Origin: Candidatus Kuenenia stuttgartensis
GTDB lineage: Bacteria; Planctomycetota; Phycisphaerae; Phycisphaerales; SM1A02
Assembly (NCBI GenBank): GCA_945902075.1
Contig: CAMDMA010000007.1
Span: 47,012-111,011 of the forward strand
Reading direction: 5' to 3'
DNA: 64,000 bases
The stretch's first letter is position 1. Every line of letters starts with the position of its first letter. Below the pieces are notes generated by a model. That model was given only the letters and a program-made list of their open reading frames with translations, was not told where the DNA came from and did not search any database. A program made the position numbers and the translations under genes. Below, in pieces: positions 36,464-45,180 of the stretch.

Positions 36464-38557
36464 TCAGTTCTCAGTCTTGAGCGTAAACGCAGCGACATTC
36501 TCGCGCAGCGTCATACTTGCTCGCTGCAATTCGGCGGCGGTGCGGCCAAACTCCTCCGCACTTTCGACGGAACGCTTTGCGGCCGCTGCCAAGCCAACCA
36601 TCGACTCGCTGATCGTGTTCGCGCCTTGGGACTGACTGCTCATCCCGATCGCGACCGTGCGATAGCGCTCCGCATTCGCGCCGACCTGCTCGATGATTTC
36701 GCCCATCTGTCGACTCGATGCGACGACCTCTTCGACGCCTCGACGCACCTTCTCCGCGAAGCGATCCATCTCCATCACGCCAGCTCCGACCGCCGACTGC
36801 ATATCGCGAACCATCGACTCAATATCGAGGGTCGCAGTTGCTGTCTGATCGGCAAGTCGACGAATCTCGCGCGCAACCACGAGGAAGCCGCGTCCCTGTT
36901 CGCCAGCTTTTTCGGCCTCAATTGCTGCGTTCACCGACAGCAAGTTGGTTTGGTCGGCGACCTTTGCGATCGTCGTGACGACACCGTTGATGCTCGACGC
37001 ACGTTCGCTGATCGCCGCAAGTTTGGCAGCGATCGAAGCCGTAGCCTCAGCAAGTTCGCGAATCGTCCCGTCCACCGACGCAAGGTTTGCACGTGTTCCT
37101 GCGGCGACCACTGATGTGCGCTCGACAGCGCCTTCGACATCCGCCATCGTGCGAGAGAGCTCGCTGCTTGTCGCACTAATCTGCCTTGTTGCCGCTGCAA
37201 TCTGACTCGACGATTCGCCGAACCGATGAGCTCCCTGCTCCTGCTCGCGACTCGTGGCCGACAGTTCAAGCGCGCTCGAATCAAGCGTCACACCTGCGGA
37301 TTTCACGCTCGCAAGCAGTTGGTTGAGGTTCGACTGCATGCGGCGCAAGCTGCGCGTGAGTACGCCCGCTTCATCGTTCAGTGGACAGGGCGGGATGACT
37401 GTGCTGAGGTCGCCGGCCGCAATCGCATCCGCAGCCGTCGCGGCGATACGGAGTCGGCGGCTTGTCAGGAGCGCAGTCCACCCAACAAGGCCGATGGCGA
37501 GGAAGACCCCGCTTGAGAACATGACGCCGTTTCTCCAGACTTCCGCGCGAATTGGCGCGACGACCACCTCACGCTCCTTGGTGAACACGAGCGTCCAATC
37601 GCCGGCTGGAATGCGCACCGCGGCGCACAGCCATGTCCCGCCGGATGTCGGATCAACCATGTCGCGGATAAGTCCGTCTTCATCCGCATCGCGCACGAGA
37701 CCCGCGAGCATCGAACCAAGCTTCGTCTCTTCAATTGGATGCGTCCGCAGGTGTCCGGCGATGTCCTTTATCGCGTCGGCGGTGATCTCCGGATCGGGCG
37801 TCGCAACGATGTAGCGTCCGCGAGACGAGATGAGGTACGCGATCGCATCAACGCGCGCCGCGCCGTTGCGAACAAGCCGCTCGATCGACGCGAGCGTGCG
37901 ATCGGTTGCGCCAACCCCTCGGAACTTACCGTCGATGACGATGGGAAACGAGTGCTCGACGATCAGTTGGCCGTCGTAAACGTAGGGCTCTGTGACCATT
38001 GGCCGTTGCAGCCCTGATTGACCGAAATCACGACGTACACCGTCGTAATAGAGACTTGTCTCGTACTCAACGAGTCGCTTCACTGCGATGACATCGCCCT
38101 TCGACCAATCGCGGAACGGATAGGGAATGAACCGTCCGTTTGCCTCCATCCATTCGGCTGGATCGCTCGCAATGGCCGACGCGTCGTTGCCGTCCGCGTT
38201 CGCCTCGTACGCAACATACACCGCGGCAAGATTCGGCTCAGCAGCGAGCGTTGCCCTGAGGAGCTCAACCGTGAGCGCGCGCTGTCCAAAGAGTCCTGCT
38301 ACTTGTTGCGTAGCCATGATGCGGGCCGTCTCAATCGCATTCGAGTTCGATTCCCGAATTTGCGACGCTGCAACGAGTGCCTCGCGGGCAAGTGCTTCCT
38401 CCGCAATGATCTCAAGATGGGCAAACTTTTCGCTCGCACCCCAAGCGAGGATCGCCGCGAGGACGATCGCGCCTGGAAGTACGCCGAGAAGCAGCAATCT
38501 TCCGACGAGCGAACTGACGAAGGGAATCGACCTTGCTGTTGCCTCGGTGCGCGCCAT
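36464..38557 (-). CDS. Methyl-accepting chemotaxis protein
   Basis: A 697-residue transmembrane chemoreceptor. N-terminal helix (LVGRLLLLGVLPGAIVLAAIL), a periplasmic double-Cache-type sensor domain (residues about 40-340, with PYPFRDWSKGDVIAVK and VTEPYVYDGQLIVEHSFPIV), a second helix near 350 and a HAMP domain (AAAADAIAAGDLS-type sequence). The signalling domain follows, with the hairpin VADQTNLLSVNAAIEAEKAG and EQGRGFLVVAREIRRLAD near residue 540. The kinase-control tip is well conserved. Start ATG 38557. It diverges from the 3-hydroxyanthranilate dioxygenase with 41 bp between. Che kinase genes are not in the window. Ligand unknown; proximity to the kynurenine genes raises, but does not prove, sensing of an aromatic acid. 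Confidence 0.94.
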   Translation of the reverse strand: MARTEATARSIPFVSSLVGRLLLLGVLPGAIVLAAILAWGASEKFAHLEIIAEEALAREALVAASQIRESNSNAIETARIMATQQVAGLFGQRALTVELLRATLAAEPNLAAVYVAYEANADGNDASAIASDPAEWMEANGRFIPYPFRDWSKGDVIAVKRLVEYETSLYYDGVRRDFGQSGLQRPMVTEPYVYDGQLIVEHSFPIVIDGKFRGVGATDRTLASIERLVRNGAARVDAIAYLISSRGRYIVATPDPEITADAIKDIAGHLRTHPIEETKLGSMLAGLVRDADEDGLIRDMVDPTSGGTWLCAAVRIPAGDWTLVFTKEREVVVAPIRAEVWRNGVMFSSGVFLAIGLVGWTALLTSRRLRIAATAADAIAAGDLSTVIPPCPLNDEAGVLTRSLRRMQSNLNQLLASVKSAGVTLDSSALELSATSREQEQGAHRFGESSSQIAAATRQISATSSELSRTMADVEGAVERTSVVAAGTRANLASVDGTIRELAEATASIAAKLAAISERASSINGVVTTIAKVADQTNLLSVNAAIEAEKAGEQGRGFLVVAREIRRLADQTATATLDIESMVRDMQSAVGAGVMEMDRFAEKVRRGVEEVVASSRQMGEIIEQVGANAERYRTVAIGMSSQSQGANTISESMVGLAAAAKRSVESAEEFGRTAAELQRASMTLRENVAAFTLKTEN

Positions 38558-38598
38558 GGACGGATGGTAATGAAACGTCGGGGCGATACGATGCGCCC

Positions 38599-39210
38599 AT
38601 GACCTCGACGACCAAGCCTGGCATGATCTCGTCGCCTTTTCTCTCGATCGCCGACACCCCCGGTGAGCCAAGCGGCTTGATGGCCGACGGGTCGGTCATG
38701 GCGCCATTCAATCTCCTCAGCTGGGTCGCCGGTCACGCGACGGATTTCAAGCCTCCGGTGGGAAACAAGTACCTCTTCTCCGGACGCGATTTCTTCGCGA
38801 TGGTCATCAAGGGACCGAACGCGCGCAACGACTTTCACAAGGTCGACAGCGAGGAGTTTTTCATCCAGATCCAGGGTGACATCGCCGTCAGAACCATCGA
38901 GGATGGCGTGATCAAGACGCACGTGATCCGCGAGGGCGAGGTGTTTTTTATCCCGCCGAATGTGCCCCACTCCCCGCAACGGGGACCAAACACCATTGGC
39001 CTCGTCGTCGAGCGGCGCCGGCCCCAAGGCGAGCCCGAGCACATCATGTTCTTCTGCGACAAGTGCCACGCGCTCGTCTATGACAAGGTGTTCGATTGCA
39101 AGGACATCGTGCAACACTTCGCACGCGCCATGGAGGAATTTTGGGCCGATCCAGTGCTCTCAACCTGCACGTGCGGAAACAGGATCACGAAGCCAATCCC
39201 TCAATACTGA
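38599..39210 (+). CDS. nbaC: 3-hydroxyanthranilate 3,4-dioxygenase
   Basis: Cupin dioxygenase that opens 3-hydroxyanthranilate to 2-amino-3-carboxymuconate semialdehyde (ACMS). The 203-residue protein has FSGRDFFAMVIKGPNARNDF followed by HKVDSEEFFIQIQGD, giving iron ligands His and Glu, and IPPNVPHSPQRG for the third His. The bacterial C-terminal rubredoxin-like iron site is present: FFCDKCHALVYD and a final STCTCGN (C-x2-C and C-x-C). Length is slightly above the usual 175-185 residues because of an N-terminal extension (start 38599). It opens the kynurenine region; the next pathway enzyme, ACMS decarboxylase, is at 41217, with the kup gene between. Confidence 0.95.
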   Translation: MTSTTKPGMISSPFLSIADTPGEPSGLMADGSVMAPFNLLSWVAGHATDFKPPVGNKYLFSGRDFFAMVIKGPNARNDFHKVDSEEFFIQIQGDIAVRTIEDGVIKTHVIREGEVFFIPPNVPHSPQRGPNTIGLVVERRRPQGEPEHIMFFCDKCHALVYDKVFDCKDIVQHFARAMEEFWADPVLSTCTCGNRITKPIPQY

Positions 39211-39216
39211 GCGCGC

Positions 39217-41133
39217 TTAGAGTTCGACCTGCGCACCGAAGTCGACCACGCGATCCGGCGGAAGGCTAAACGAGCGCGTGGCGTCGACAGAGTTCCGCGA
39301 AAGCGCCGCGTACAGACGCTTTCGCCAACCAGCCATCTTCGCTTGTCCTGTCGGCATGACCGACGTGCGCCGCGCGAAATAGGTGGTTTGGTCCGGAACG
39401 AAGTGAAACCCTTGCGATTTCGCACGCTCAAGAAAGCGCGGGATGTTGGGGCTCTCCATGAAACCGCAGAGCGCCGTGATCTTCCACACGCCATCAGGCA
39501 GCCATTCCACGCGAATCTGCCGTGCCGCCGGAACCACGGGAAGGTTCGACGAGACGATCGTCATCAGCACCACCTGCTCGTGGAGCACGTGCGCATGTTC
39601 GACAAAATGCTTCAACGCGAGGGGCGTGTTGTAGTTGGTGGTGAGGTAGACAGCGGTACCGGGCACACGCGGAATCGCCTCGGTCCAGAGCTCGCCGAGA
39701 AAATCGTGAATGGACTGCGTCTCTTCTGCAAGTTTGCGTCCGATGATGAAGCTGCCCTGCACCCAAGTTGACATCACGAGGAACGCAAGGAATGCAATCG
39801 CAATGGCAAACCACCCACCGGAAACGACCTTGATGATGTTCGCGCCGACAAGCAGTGTGTCGACCACAACAAACAGCGCAATCACTGGCATGAGCCACCG
39901 TCGCCGCCAACGCCAAAAGCGCCGGGCGACCACCGCAAAGAGAATGGTGGTGATTGCCATATCAAGCGTGACGGCGATGCCATACGCGCTCGCGAGTTCG
40001 GTCGACGATGGGAAAAGCAGAACCGTAAACAGACATCCAACCAACATCAGCCCGTTGAGCGATGGGATGTAGATTTGCCCTTCCTGCTCTCCAGAGGTGT
40101 GGACAATCTCAAGCCTAGGAAGCATGTTCAGGCGAATCGCCTGCCGTGCGATTGAGAAGACGCCTGAGATCATCGCTTGGCTCGCGACCACTGTCGCCAT
40201 CGCTGCAAGCACAACCATCGGGTAGACCAGTACCTGCGGCACCAGCGCGTAGAACGGATGAAACTCTTCCCCCATCGCACCGTTGTTTGACTCGAGGTGC
40301 TTGAGCAGCAGTGCACCCTGTCCAAAATATTGCAGCGTGAGTGCTGGACCCACGAGGAGATACCAACCGAAACGGATCGGTCGAATTCCAAAGTGGCCCA
40401 TATCGGCGTACAAGGCCTCAGCGCCGGTCACGCAAAGCACAATCGATCCAAGCAACAAGAACGTCTCGGCCGGATGGGCGGCGATGAGCGTCCACGCGTA
40501 GATCGGATTGACAGACGAGATCACCTCTGGCCGTTGCATCACGCCGAACAGGCCAAGAACACCAAGCACGGTGAACCAGACGCACATCACAGGCCCGAAG
40601 AGCAGCCCAATCTTCGCAGTGCCAAACTGCTGAAAGTAGAAGAGCCCGATGAGAATCACCAGGGTTGTGGGCAAAATGAAGGGCTTCAGCGAGGAATTTG
40701 CGACTTCGAGCCCTTCCATCGCAGAGAGCACTGACATCGATGGCGTGATGATTCCATCGCCAAAGAGGAGACCGGCACCCGCAATCGCGAGCATCGTCAT
40801 GATGAAACGACCGCGCCGCGCCTTCGCCGAGAGCCCGCGCGGAATGAGCGACAGGAGCGCAAAGATCCCGCCCTCGCCGCGATTCGCGGCACGCGTGATC
40901 ATGAAGATGTACTTGACATTGACAACGAAAATCAGCAGCCAAAAGACAATTGAGAGGATGCCGCGGACGTAGATTTCGTCGACTGCCTCACCGTGCTGCT
41001 TGAGATGGGCGAAACTCTCCTTGAGCGCGTACAACGGGCTTGTCCCGATGTCGCCAAAGACGACGCCGATGGCTCCGATAGCGAGGGCAGCGTAGGCCTT
41101 GGGGGAGAGGTGTTGTGCGCGGGTTTGCGACAC
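39217..41133 (-). CDS. kup: KUP-family potassium uptake protein
   Basis: Proton-coupled K+ transporter of the inner membrane; 638 residues with a GTG start at 41133, close to E. coli Kup (622). The N terminus is the family signature AIGVVFGDIGTSPLYALKES. About 12 helices follow with ANRGEGGIFALLSL, AGLLFGDGIITPSMSVLSA and VASQAMISGVFSIARQAI, then a cytoplasmic tail with TAVYLTTNYNTPLALKHFVE. The frame is open far upstream (to 41634), but that part lies over the divergent ACMSD gene and is spurious. It sits between two kynurenine-pathway genes without an obvious link to them. Confidence 0.95.
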   Translation of the reverse strand: MSQTRAQHLSPKAYAALAIGAIGVVFGDIGTSPLYALKESFAHLKQHGEAVDEIYVRGILSIVFWLLIFVVNVKYIFMITRAANRGEGGIFALLSLIPRGLSAKARRGRFIMTMLAIAGAGLLFGDGIITPSMSVLSAMEGLEVANSSLKPFILPTTLVILIGLFYFQQFGTAKIGLLFGPVMCVWFTVLGVLGLFGVMQRPEVISSVNPIYAWTLIAAHPAETFLLLGSIVLCVTGAEALYADMGHFGIRPIRFGWYLLVGPALTLQYFGQGALLLKHLESNNGAMGEEFHPFYALVPQVLVYPMVVLAAMATVVASQAMISGVFSIARQAIRLNMLPRLEIVHTSGEQEGQIYIPSLNGLMLVGCLFTVLLFPSSTELASAYGIAVTLDMAITTILFAVVARRFWRWRRRWLMPVIALFVVVDTLLVGANIIKVVSGGWFAIAIAFLAFLVMSTWVQGSFIIGRKLAEETQSIHDFLGELWTEAIPRVPGTAVYLTTNYNTPLALKHFVEHAHVLHEQVVLMTIVSSNLPVVPAARQIRVEWLPDGVWKITALCGFMESPNIPRFLERAKSQGFHFVPDQTTYFARRTSVMPTGQAKMAGWRKRLYAALSRNSVDATRSFSLPPDRVVDFGAQVEL

Positions 41134-41216
41134 GACGGAAGTTACGAGTGTACCTGCGTTGGTGCACGGCGCACGAGCGCGTGTCGGTGTAGGAGTGGAT
41201 AATCTCCCTGAACCCG

Positions 41217-42254
41217 ATGCGGACAATCGACCTTCACACGCACATCCTTCCACCAAAGTGGCCAGACCTCGCCGCGAAGGCTGGAACGCGCGGGTGGCTC
41301 GCGATCGAGCACCTTGCCTCGACCGGACACTCCGGCTGCGCGTGTGCGCGGTTGACGATCGACGGGCGCCATTTCCGCGACATCGACTCCAACTGCTGGG
41401 ATCCGCGAGTGCGAATCGAGGAGTGCGACGCGCACGGCGTGTCTTTGCAGGTACTTTCGACGGTTCCGGTGATGTTCGCGTACCACCAGCCCGCGCACGC
41501 GGCGCTTGAACTGGCGCGACACCTGAACGACCACATTGCGGAGGTCGTGCGCGCACATCCAGAGCGTTTTGCTGGACTCGCAACCGTCCCGCTTCAGGAT
41601 TCCGACCTCGCTTGCCGCGAACTCGACCGCGCACTCGACGAGCTCGGCCTGCGCGGCGTCGAGATCGGCTCGAATGTCACCATCGTGCGCGACGGACATC
41701 CGACCGAGCTCAACCTCGACGCGCCCGAACTCTTCCCCTTTTTCGAACACTGCGCGCGGCGGGGTGCTGCCGTCTTCATCCATCCATGGAACATGATGGG
41801 CCAAGCGGTCACGCCGAAATACTGGCTCCCCTGGCTCGTGGGGATGCCCGCTGAAACTGCCCGCGCCGCATGTTCGCTCATGTTTGGAGGCGTGCTCGCC
41901 CGGCTCCCGTCGCTCAAGGTGTGTCTCGCGCACGGCGGAGGGAGCCTCGCGTTCACCATCGGTCGCATCGAACATGGTTTCCGCGAGCGGCCTGATCTTT
42001 GTGCGATCGATTGTGCTCAAAGCCCGCGCGAGCAGATGCGGCGCTTCTACTTTGACACGCTCGTCCACGATGAGGCGGCACTGCGGTTTCTTATTGATGC
42101 CGTCGGCGCGGGCCGACTTGCGCTCGGTAGCGACTACCCATTCCCGCTGGGCGAGCAGGTGGCGGGCACGCTGCTTAAATCGATGCGCGGACTGACCGAC
42201 AGCGATCGCGCGCGCATGCTTGCTGGAACGGCCGAGGAGTTTCTCGGTCTGTGA
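41217..42254 (+). CDS. nbaD: 2-amino-3-carboxymuconate-6-semialdehyde decarboxylase (ACMSD)
   Basis: Amidohydrolase-superfamily zinc enzyme that decarboxylates ACMS to 2-aminomuconate 6-semialdehyde and so diverts the kynurenine pathway from quinolinate/NAD to catabolism. The 345-residue protein starts [15 protein letters not shown] (metal ligands H-x-H), with [45 protein letters not shown] (metal His), [13 protein letters not shown] (metal His) and [12 protein letters not shown] (metal Asp). All family landmarks are intact. Divergent from kup with 83 bp between. Gene letter follows the Pseudomonas nba cluster by analogy. Confidence 0.95.
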   Translation: MRTIDLHTHILPPKWPDLAAKAGTRGWLAIEHLASTGHSGCACARLTIDGRHFRDIDSNCWDPRVRIEECDAHGVSLQVLSTVPVMFAYHQPAHAALELARHLNDHIAEVVRAHPERFAGLATVPLQDSDLACRELDRALDELGLRGVEIGSNVTIVRDGHPTELNLDAPELFPFFEHCARRGAAVFIHPWNMMGQAVTPKYWLPWLVGMPAETARAACSLMFGGVLARLPSLKVCLAHGGGSLAFTIGRIEHGFRERPDLCAIDCAQSPREQMRRFYFDTLVHDEAALRFLIDAVGAGRLALGSDYPFPLGEQVAGTLLKSMRGLTDSDRARMLAGTAEEFLGL

Positions 42255-42621
42255 GTGGTCGGTGCTCAATCGCTTCCGGCAAGGTGTGCAAGGACCCTGC
42301 TTTCGGCGCGAAGGCCAAGTGGGCCGGGGGCCAGCGTTGCTTGCCTATTGGGGCTCGTGCCTTTCGAAGTGACGCTTCCGACGCGGATCGCAGCATCGAC
42401 GGGTGACATGCGCTCGGCGTGCGCGTGTTTCCCCCACCGCGCGGACTTCCGCTTGACGCTGCTCGCGTCCGAGTAACCGCACGGAGGGCGTATCGCCTCT
42501 CAAAAACTCTTTCGGTGAACTGAATTTGTGCGGAAACGTGTCGGTCCACTGTGAATTTGCCAAGATTGAGGGCAGACTAAGCACTCTTACGACGATGGTC
42601 ATGGGTCTTGGGGGTTAAAGA
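42255..42621. other. Intergenic stretch before the RCC1-like gene
   Basis: About 367 bp with only short, unconvincing open frames. It probably holds the promoter of the secreted RCC1-like protein; a GGGGG tract 8-12 bp before ATG 42622 may act as ribosome-binding site. I found no tRNA-like fold and no strong terminator after the ACMSD gene. Confidence 0.6.
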
Positions 42622-45147
42622 ATGCGCGTGAAGAGTCATTCGGTATTGGGCGAAGTGATGACGCTGTCGGTCTGCCTTGGTGCGGCATCGGCTGCGGTCG
42701 CATGGACCTCGCACGCTCGCGCAGTCGACGAATGCTCCACCGCCATCGCAGTCTTGAACGGATCCGAAACTGCATTCGACACCACACTCGCCACGCCGAG
42801 CGCAAACCCGCCGAGTGACACGCTCTGCAAGGGCTTCTTGCTTGAATGGAACAACAGTCCGGATGTGTGGTTTTCTTATACGCCATTGACGGACGGCATC
42901 ACAACCTTCAGCACCTGCAGTGCGGGGACCTACGACACCTCGATTGCGCTTTACTCCGGATCTTGCGGTTCGCTCTCGTACCTCGCTTGCAACGGCGACA
43001 GCTACGACAGCAGCGGATGTCAGGCCGGTCACTCTGAGATTCGCGACTTCGAGGTCACCGCCGGTACGACCTACTTCGTTCGCATCGGTGGCTACCAGGG
43101 ATCAACTGGCGCAGGAACTCTTGCGATCCGCGAGACGGACATCGCCGTCTGGGGCTCGAATGCGGAAGGACAGTGGCTCGTCCCGACTGGCTTTGGCGTG
43201 ATTGCCAAACTCTCTGGCGGCGGGCGGCATCTCATGGCGTTGCAAAATGACGGTGTCATCGCGTGTTGGGGAGGGAACGATGCAGGCCAGTGCGACGTAC
43301 CCATCGGGCCGAATGCATGGTCAACGATCGCCGCTGGCGGTTCACACTCCATGGCGCTTCGAACGAACGGAACCGTCGCGTGTTGGGGCAGCAACAGCTT
43401 CGGTCAGTGCGCTGTTCCTAGCACCCTCGCGGACGCGAATGCCATCGCCGCAGGTGGATACCACTCGGTCGCCGTGCGGGCGAATGGCACCGTAGTTGGC
43501 TGGGGGTACAACGACTACGGCCAGATCACGCCGCCAGCCGGACTCACCACAGCCATCTCCGTCGCTGCGGGCGAATTGCACACCATTGCGCTTCGAAGTA
43601 ACGGCACAGTTGCATGCTTTGGCGAGGACGGCTCTGACCAATGCACTCCACCTCCTAGCCTCGCGTCCGTCGCAAAGGTCGCTGCGGGTGGATATCACTC
43701 GGCCGCGCTGCTGACCAATGGCACGGTGGTGTGCTGGGGATTCAACGACTTCGGACAGATCGACATTCCAGCGGAACTCGCTACCGCCACCGATCTTGTC
43801 TGTGGCTTTTTTCACACCGCAGTGCTTCGCCCAGATGGCACTCCGTTGTGCTGGGGAATGTCGTCGTACTTCCAAACCGAAGCTCCGGCCGGAATATCGC
43901 GGCTCACGCAGATCGCGGCGGGTGACTTCTACACCGCCGCGGTGTGGGATGAGTGTCCGAACGATCCGCTGAAGTCTGCCGCAGGCACGTGCGGTTGCGG
44001 AGTCGCTGACACCGACACAGACGCCGACGGCACACCTGATTGCAACGACGGTTGTCCGAACGATCCAGCGAAGATCGCAGCTGGCGCGTGCGGTTGCGGA
44101 GTCGCCGATACCGACACGGACGCCGACGGCGCACCTGATTGCACGGACCTCTGCCCGAACGATCCGCTGAAGTCTGCCGCAGGCGCGTGTGGTTGCGGAG
44201 TCGCCGACACCGACACAGACAATGACGGCACACCTGATTGCACGGACGGTTGCCCGAACGATCCAGCGAAGTCTGCCGCAGGCGCGTGCGGTTGCGGAGT
44301 CGCCGACACCGACACGGACGCCGACGGCACACCTGATTGCAACGACGGTTGTCCGAACGATCCCGCGAAGACCGCAGCAGGCGCGTGCGGTTGCGGAGTC
44401 GCTGACACCGACACAGACAATGACGGCACGCCCGATTGCACGGACGGTTGTCCGAACGATCCAGCGAAGTCTGCCGCAGGCGCGTGCGGTTGCGGAGTCG
44501 CCGACACCGACACGGACGCCGACGGCACACCTGATTGCACGGACCTCTGCCCGAACGATCCAGCGAAGATTGCTCCGGGAACCTGCGGCTGCGATGTTGC
44601 TGATGCGGATCTTGATGGAGATCGCGTCACCGACTGCACCGACAACTGCCCGACGATTTTCAACCCTGCCCAGGGCGACTGCGACGAGAATGGCGTCGGT
44701 GATGCATGCCAGATCGCAGGCGGAACCGCGTTTGATTGCAACAACAACGGCATTCCCGACACCTGTGATATCAGTAATGGTTTCTCAAACGATGTCGATC
44801 AAAACGGTGTCCCCGATGAGTGCCGCGCTGACTGTAACGGCAACGGCATTCCAGACAGCTATGAGCTCGCTGAAGGGCTTGCACCTGACTGCAACGGCAA
44901 CGGCATCATCGATTCCTGCGACCTTGCGTCGGGCCGGGGCGACACCAACGAGAATGGATTCCTCGATGCCTGCGAGTACGCGCGCGGCGATTTGAACCTC
45001 GACGGAATCGTGGGGCCAGAGGACCTGACCATCCTGCTTGGTGCGTGGGGCGATGCTGTTCCGGAGTTCGTTGATATCAATGGCGACGGAATCGTTGGCC
45101 CCGAGGACCTCACCGTCGTGCTTGGCAACTGGGGTACAACGCCCTGA
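42622..45147 (+). CDS. Secreted RCC1-repeat/thrombospondin-3-like protein with dockerin-like C terminus
   Basis: An 841-residue exported protein. Signal (GAASAAVAWTSHARA), a roughly 140-residue domain typical of planctomycete surface proteins (WFSYTPLTDGITTFSTC), then RCC1-type propeller repeats (residues about 175-435; recurring GGGRHLMAL, VACWGSNSFGQCAVP, AAGGYHSVAV). Seven 33-residue Cys/Asp-rich repeats follow (CPNDPAKSAAGACGCGVADT then DTDADGTPDC), resembling thrombospondin type 3 calcium repeats. Further D-x-N-x-N repeats and a dockerin-like pair (LNLDGIVGPEDLTILLGAWG; INGDGIVGPEDLTVVLGNWG) end it. Likely a calcium-stabilised surface or secreted protein; ligand unknown. Confidence 0.9.
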   Translation: MRVKSHSVLGEVMTLSVCLGAASAAVAWTSHARAVDECSTAIAVLNGSETAFDTTLATPSANPPSDTLCKGFLLEWNNSPDVWFSYTPLTDGITTFSTCSAGTYDTSIALYSGSCGSLSYLACNGDSYDSSGCQAGHSEIRDFEVTAGTTYFVRIGGYQGSTGAGTLAIRETDIAVWGSNAEGQWLVPTGFGVIAKLSGGGRHLMALQNDGVIACWGGNDAGQCDVPIGPNAWSTIAAGGSHSMALRTNGTVACWGSNSFGQCAVPSTLADANAIAAGGYHSVAVRANGTVVGWGYNDYGQITPPAGLTTAISVAAGELHTIALRSNGTVACFGEDGSDQCTPPPSLASVAKVAAGGYHSAALLTNGTVVCWGFNDFGQIDIPAELATATDLVCGFFHTAVLRPDGTPLCWGMSSYFQTEAPAGISRLTQIAAGDFYTAAVWDECPNDPLKSAAGTCGCGVADTDTDADGTPDCNDGCPNDPAKIAAGACGCGVADTDTDADGAPDCTDLCPNDPLKSAAGACGCGVADTDTDNDGTPDCTDGCPNDPAKSAAGACGCGVADTDTDADGTPDCNDGCPNDPAKTAAGACGCGVADTDTDNDGTPDCTDGCPNDPAKSAAGACGCGVADTDTDADGTPDCTDLCPNDPAKIAPGTCGCDVADADLDGDRVTDCTDNCPTIFNPAQGDCDENGVGDACQIAGGTAFDCNNNGIPDTCDISNGFSNDVDQNGVPDECRADCNGNGIPDSYELAEGLAPDCNGNGIIDSCDLASGRGDTNENGFLDACEYARGDLNLDGIVGPEDLTILLGAWGDAVPEFVDINGDGIVGPEDLTVVLGNWGTTP
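43953..44643 (+). repeat. Seven 99-bp tandem repeats (33 residues each)
   Basis: Near-identical 99-bp units starting TGTCCGAACGATCC recur from about 43953 to 44643, encoding CPNDPAKxAAGxCGCG-VADTDTD-x-DG-x-PDC-x-D. The middle units differ only at a few positions (A/L, S/I/T, N/A, G/L); the last is diverged. High DNA identity points to recent unequal exchange or copying. Confidence 0.93.
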
Positions 45148-45149
45148 CC

Positions 45150-45172
45150 GCATGTGCGTTGTGCGCGTATGC
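45150..45172. terminator. Possible bidirectional terminator hairpin
   Basis: GCATGTGCG (45150) can pair with CGCGTATGC (45164-45172) around a TTGTG loop: nine pairs, two of them G-U. It lies between the convergent RCC1-like gene and kynU. No T-tract, so only a candidate. Confidence 0.4.
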
Positions 45173-45180
45173 CCCCGCGT

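Noticed and set aside
41134..41634. Upstream extension of kup
   Set aside because: The open frame continues but encodes Arg-rich sequence over the divergent ACMSD gene; Kup homology starts just after the GTG at 41133.
41142..42269. 375-codon minus-strand frame opposite ACMSD
   Set aside because: Entirely antisense to ACMSD, whose metal ligands are all in the plus frame.
42255..42621. tRNA or small RNA gene in the gap before the RCC1-like gene
   Set aside because: No TTCRA loop or cloverleaf pairing found by eye.
43904..44995. Long open frames on both strands in other frames across the 99-bp repeats
   Set aside because: The repeat length is a multiple of 3, so any frame open in one unit stays open in all. 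The proteins are monotonous Arg/Cys- or Ser/Val-rich with no start signals; only the plus-strand secreted protein makes sense.
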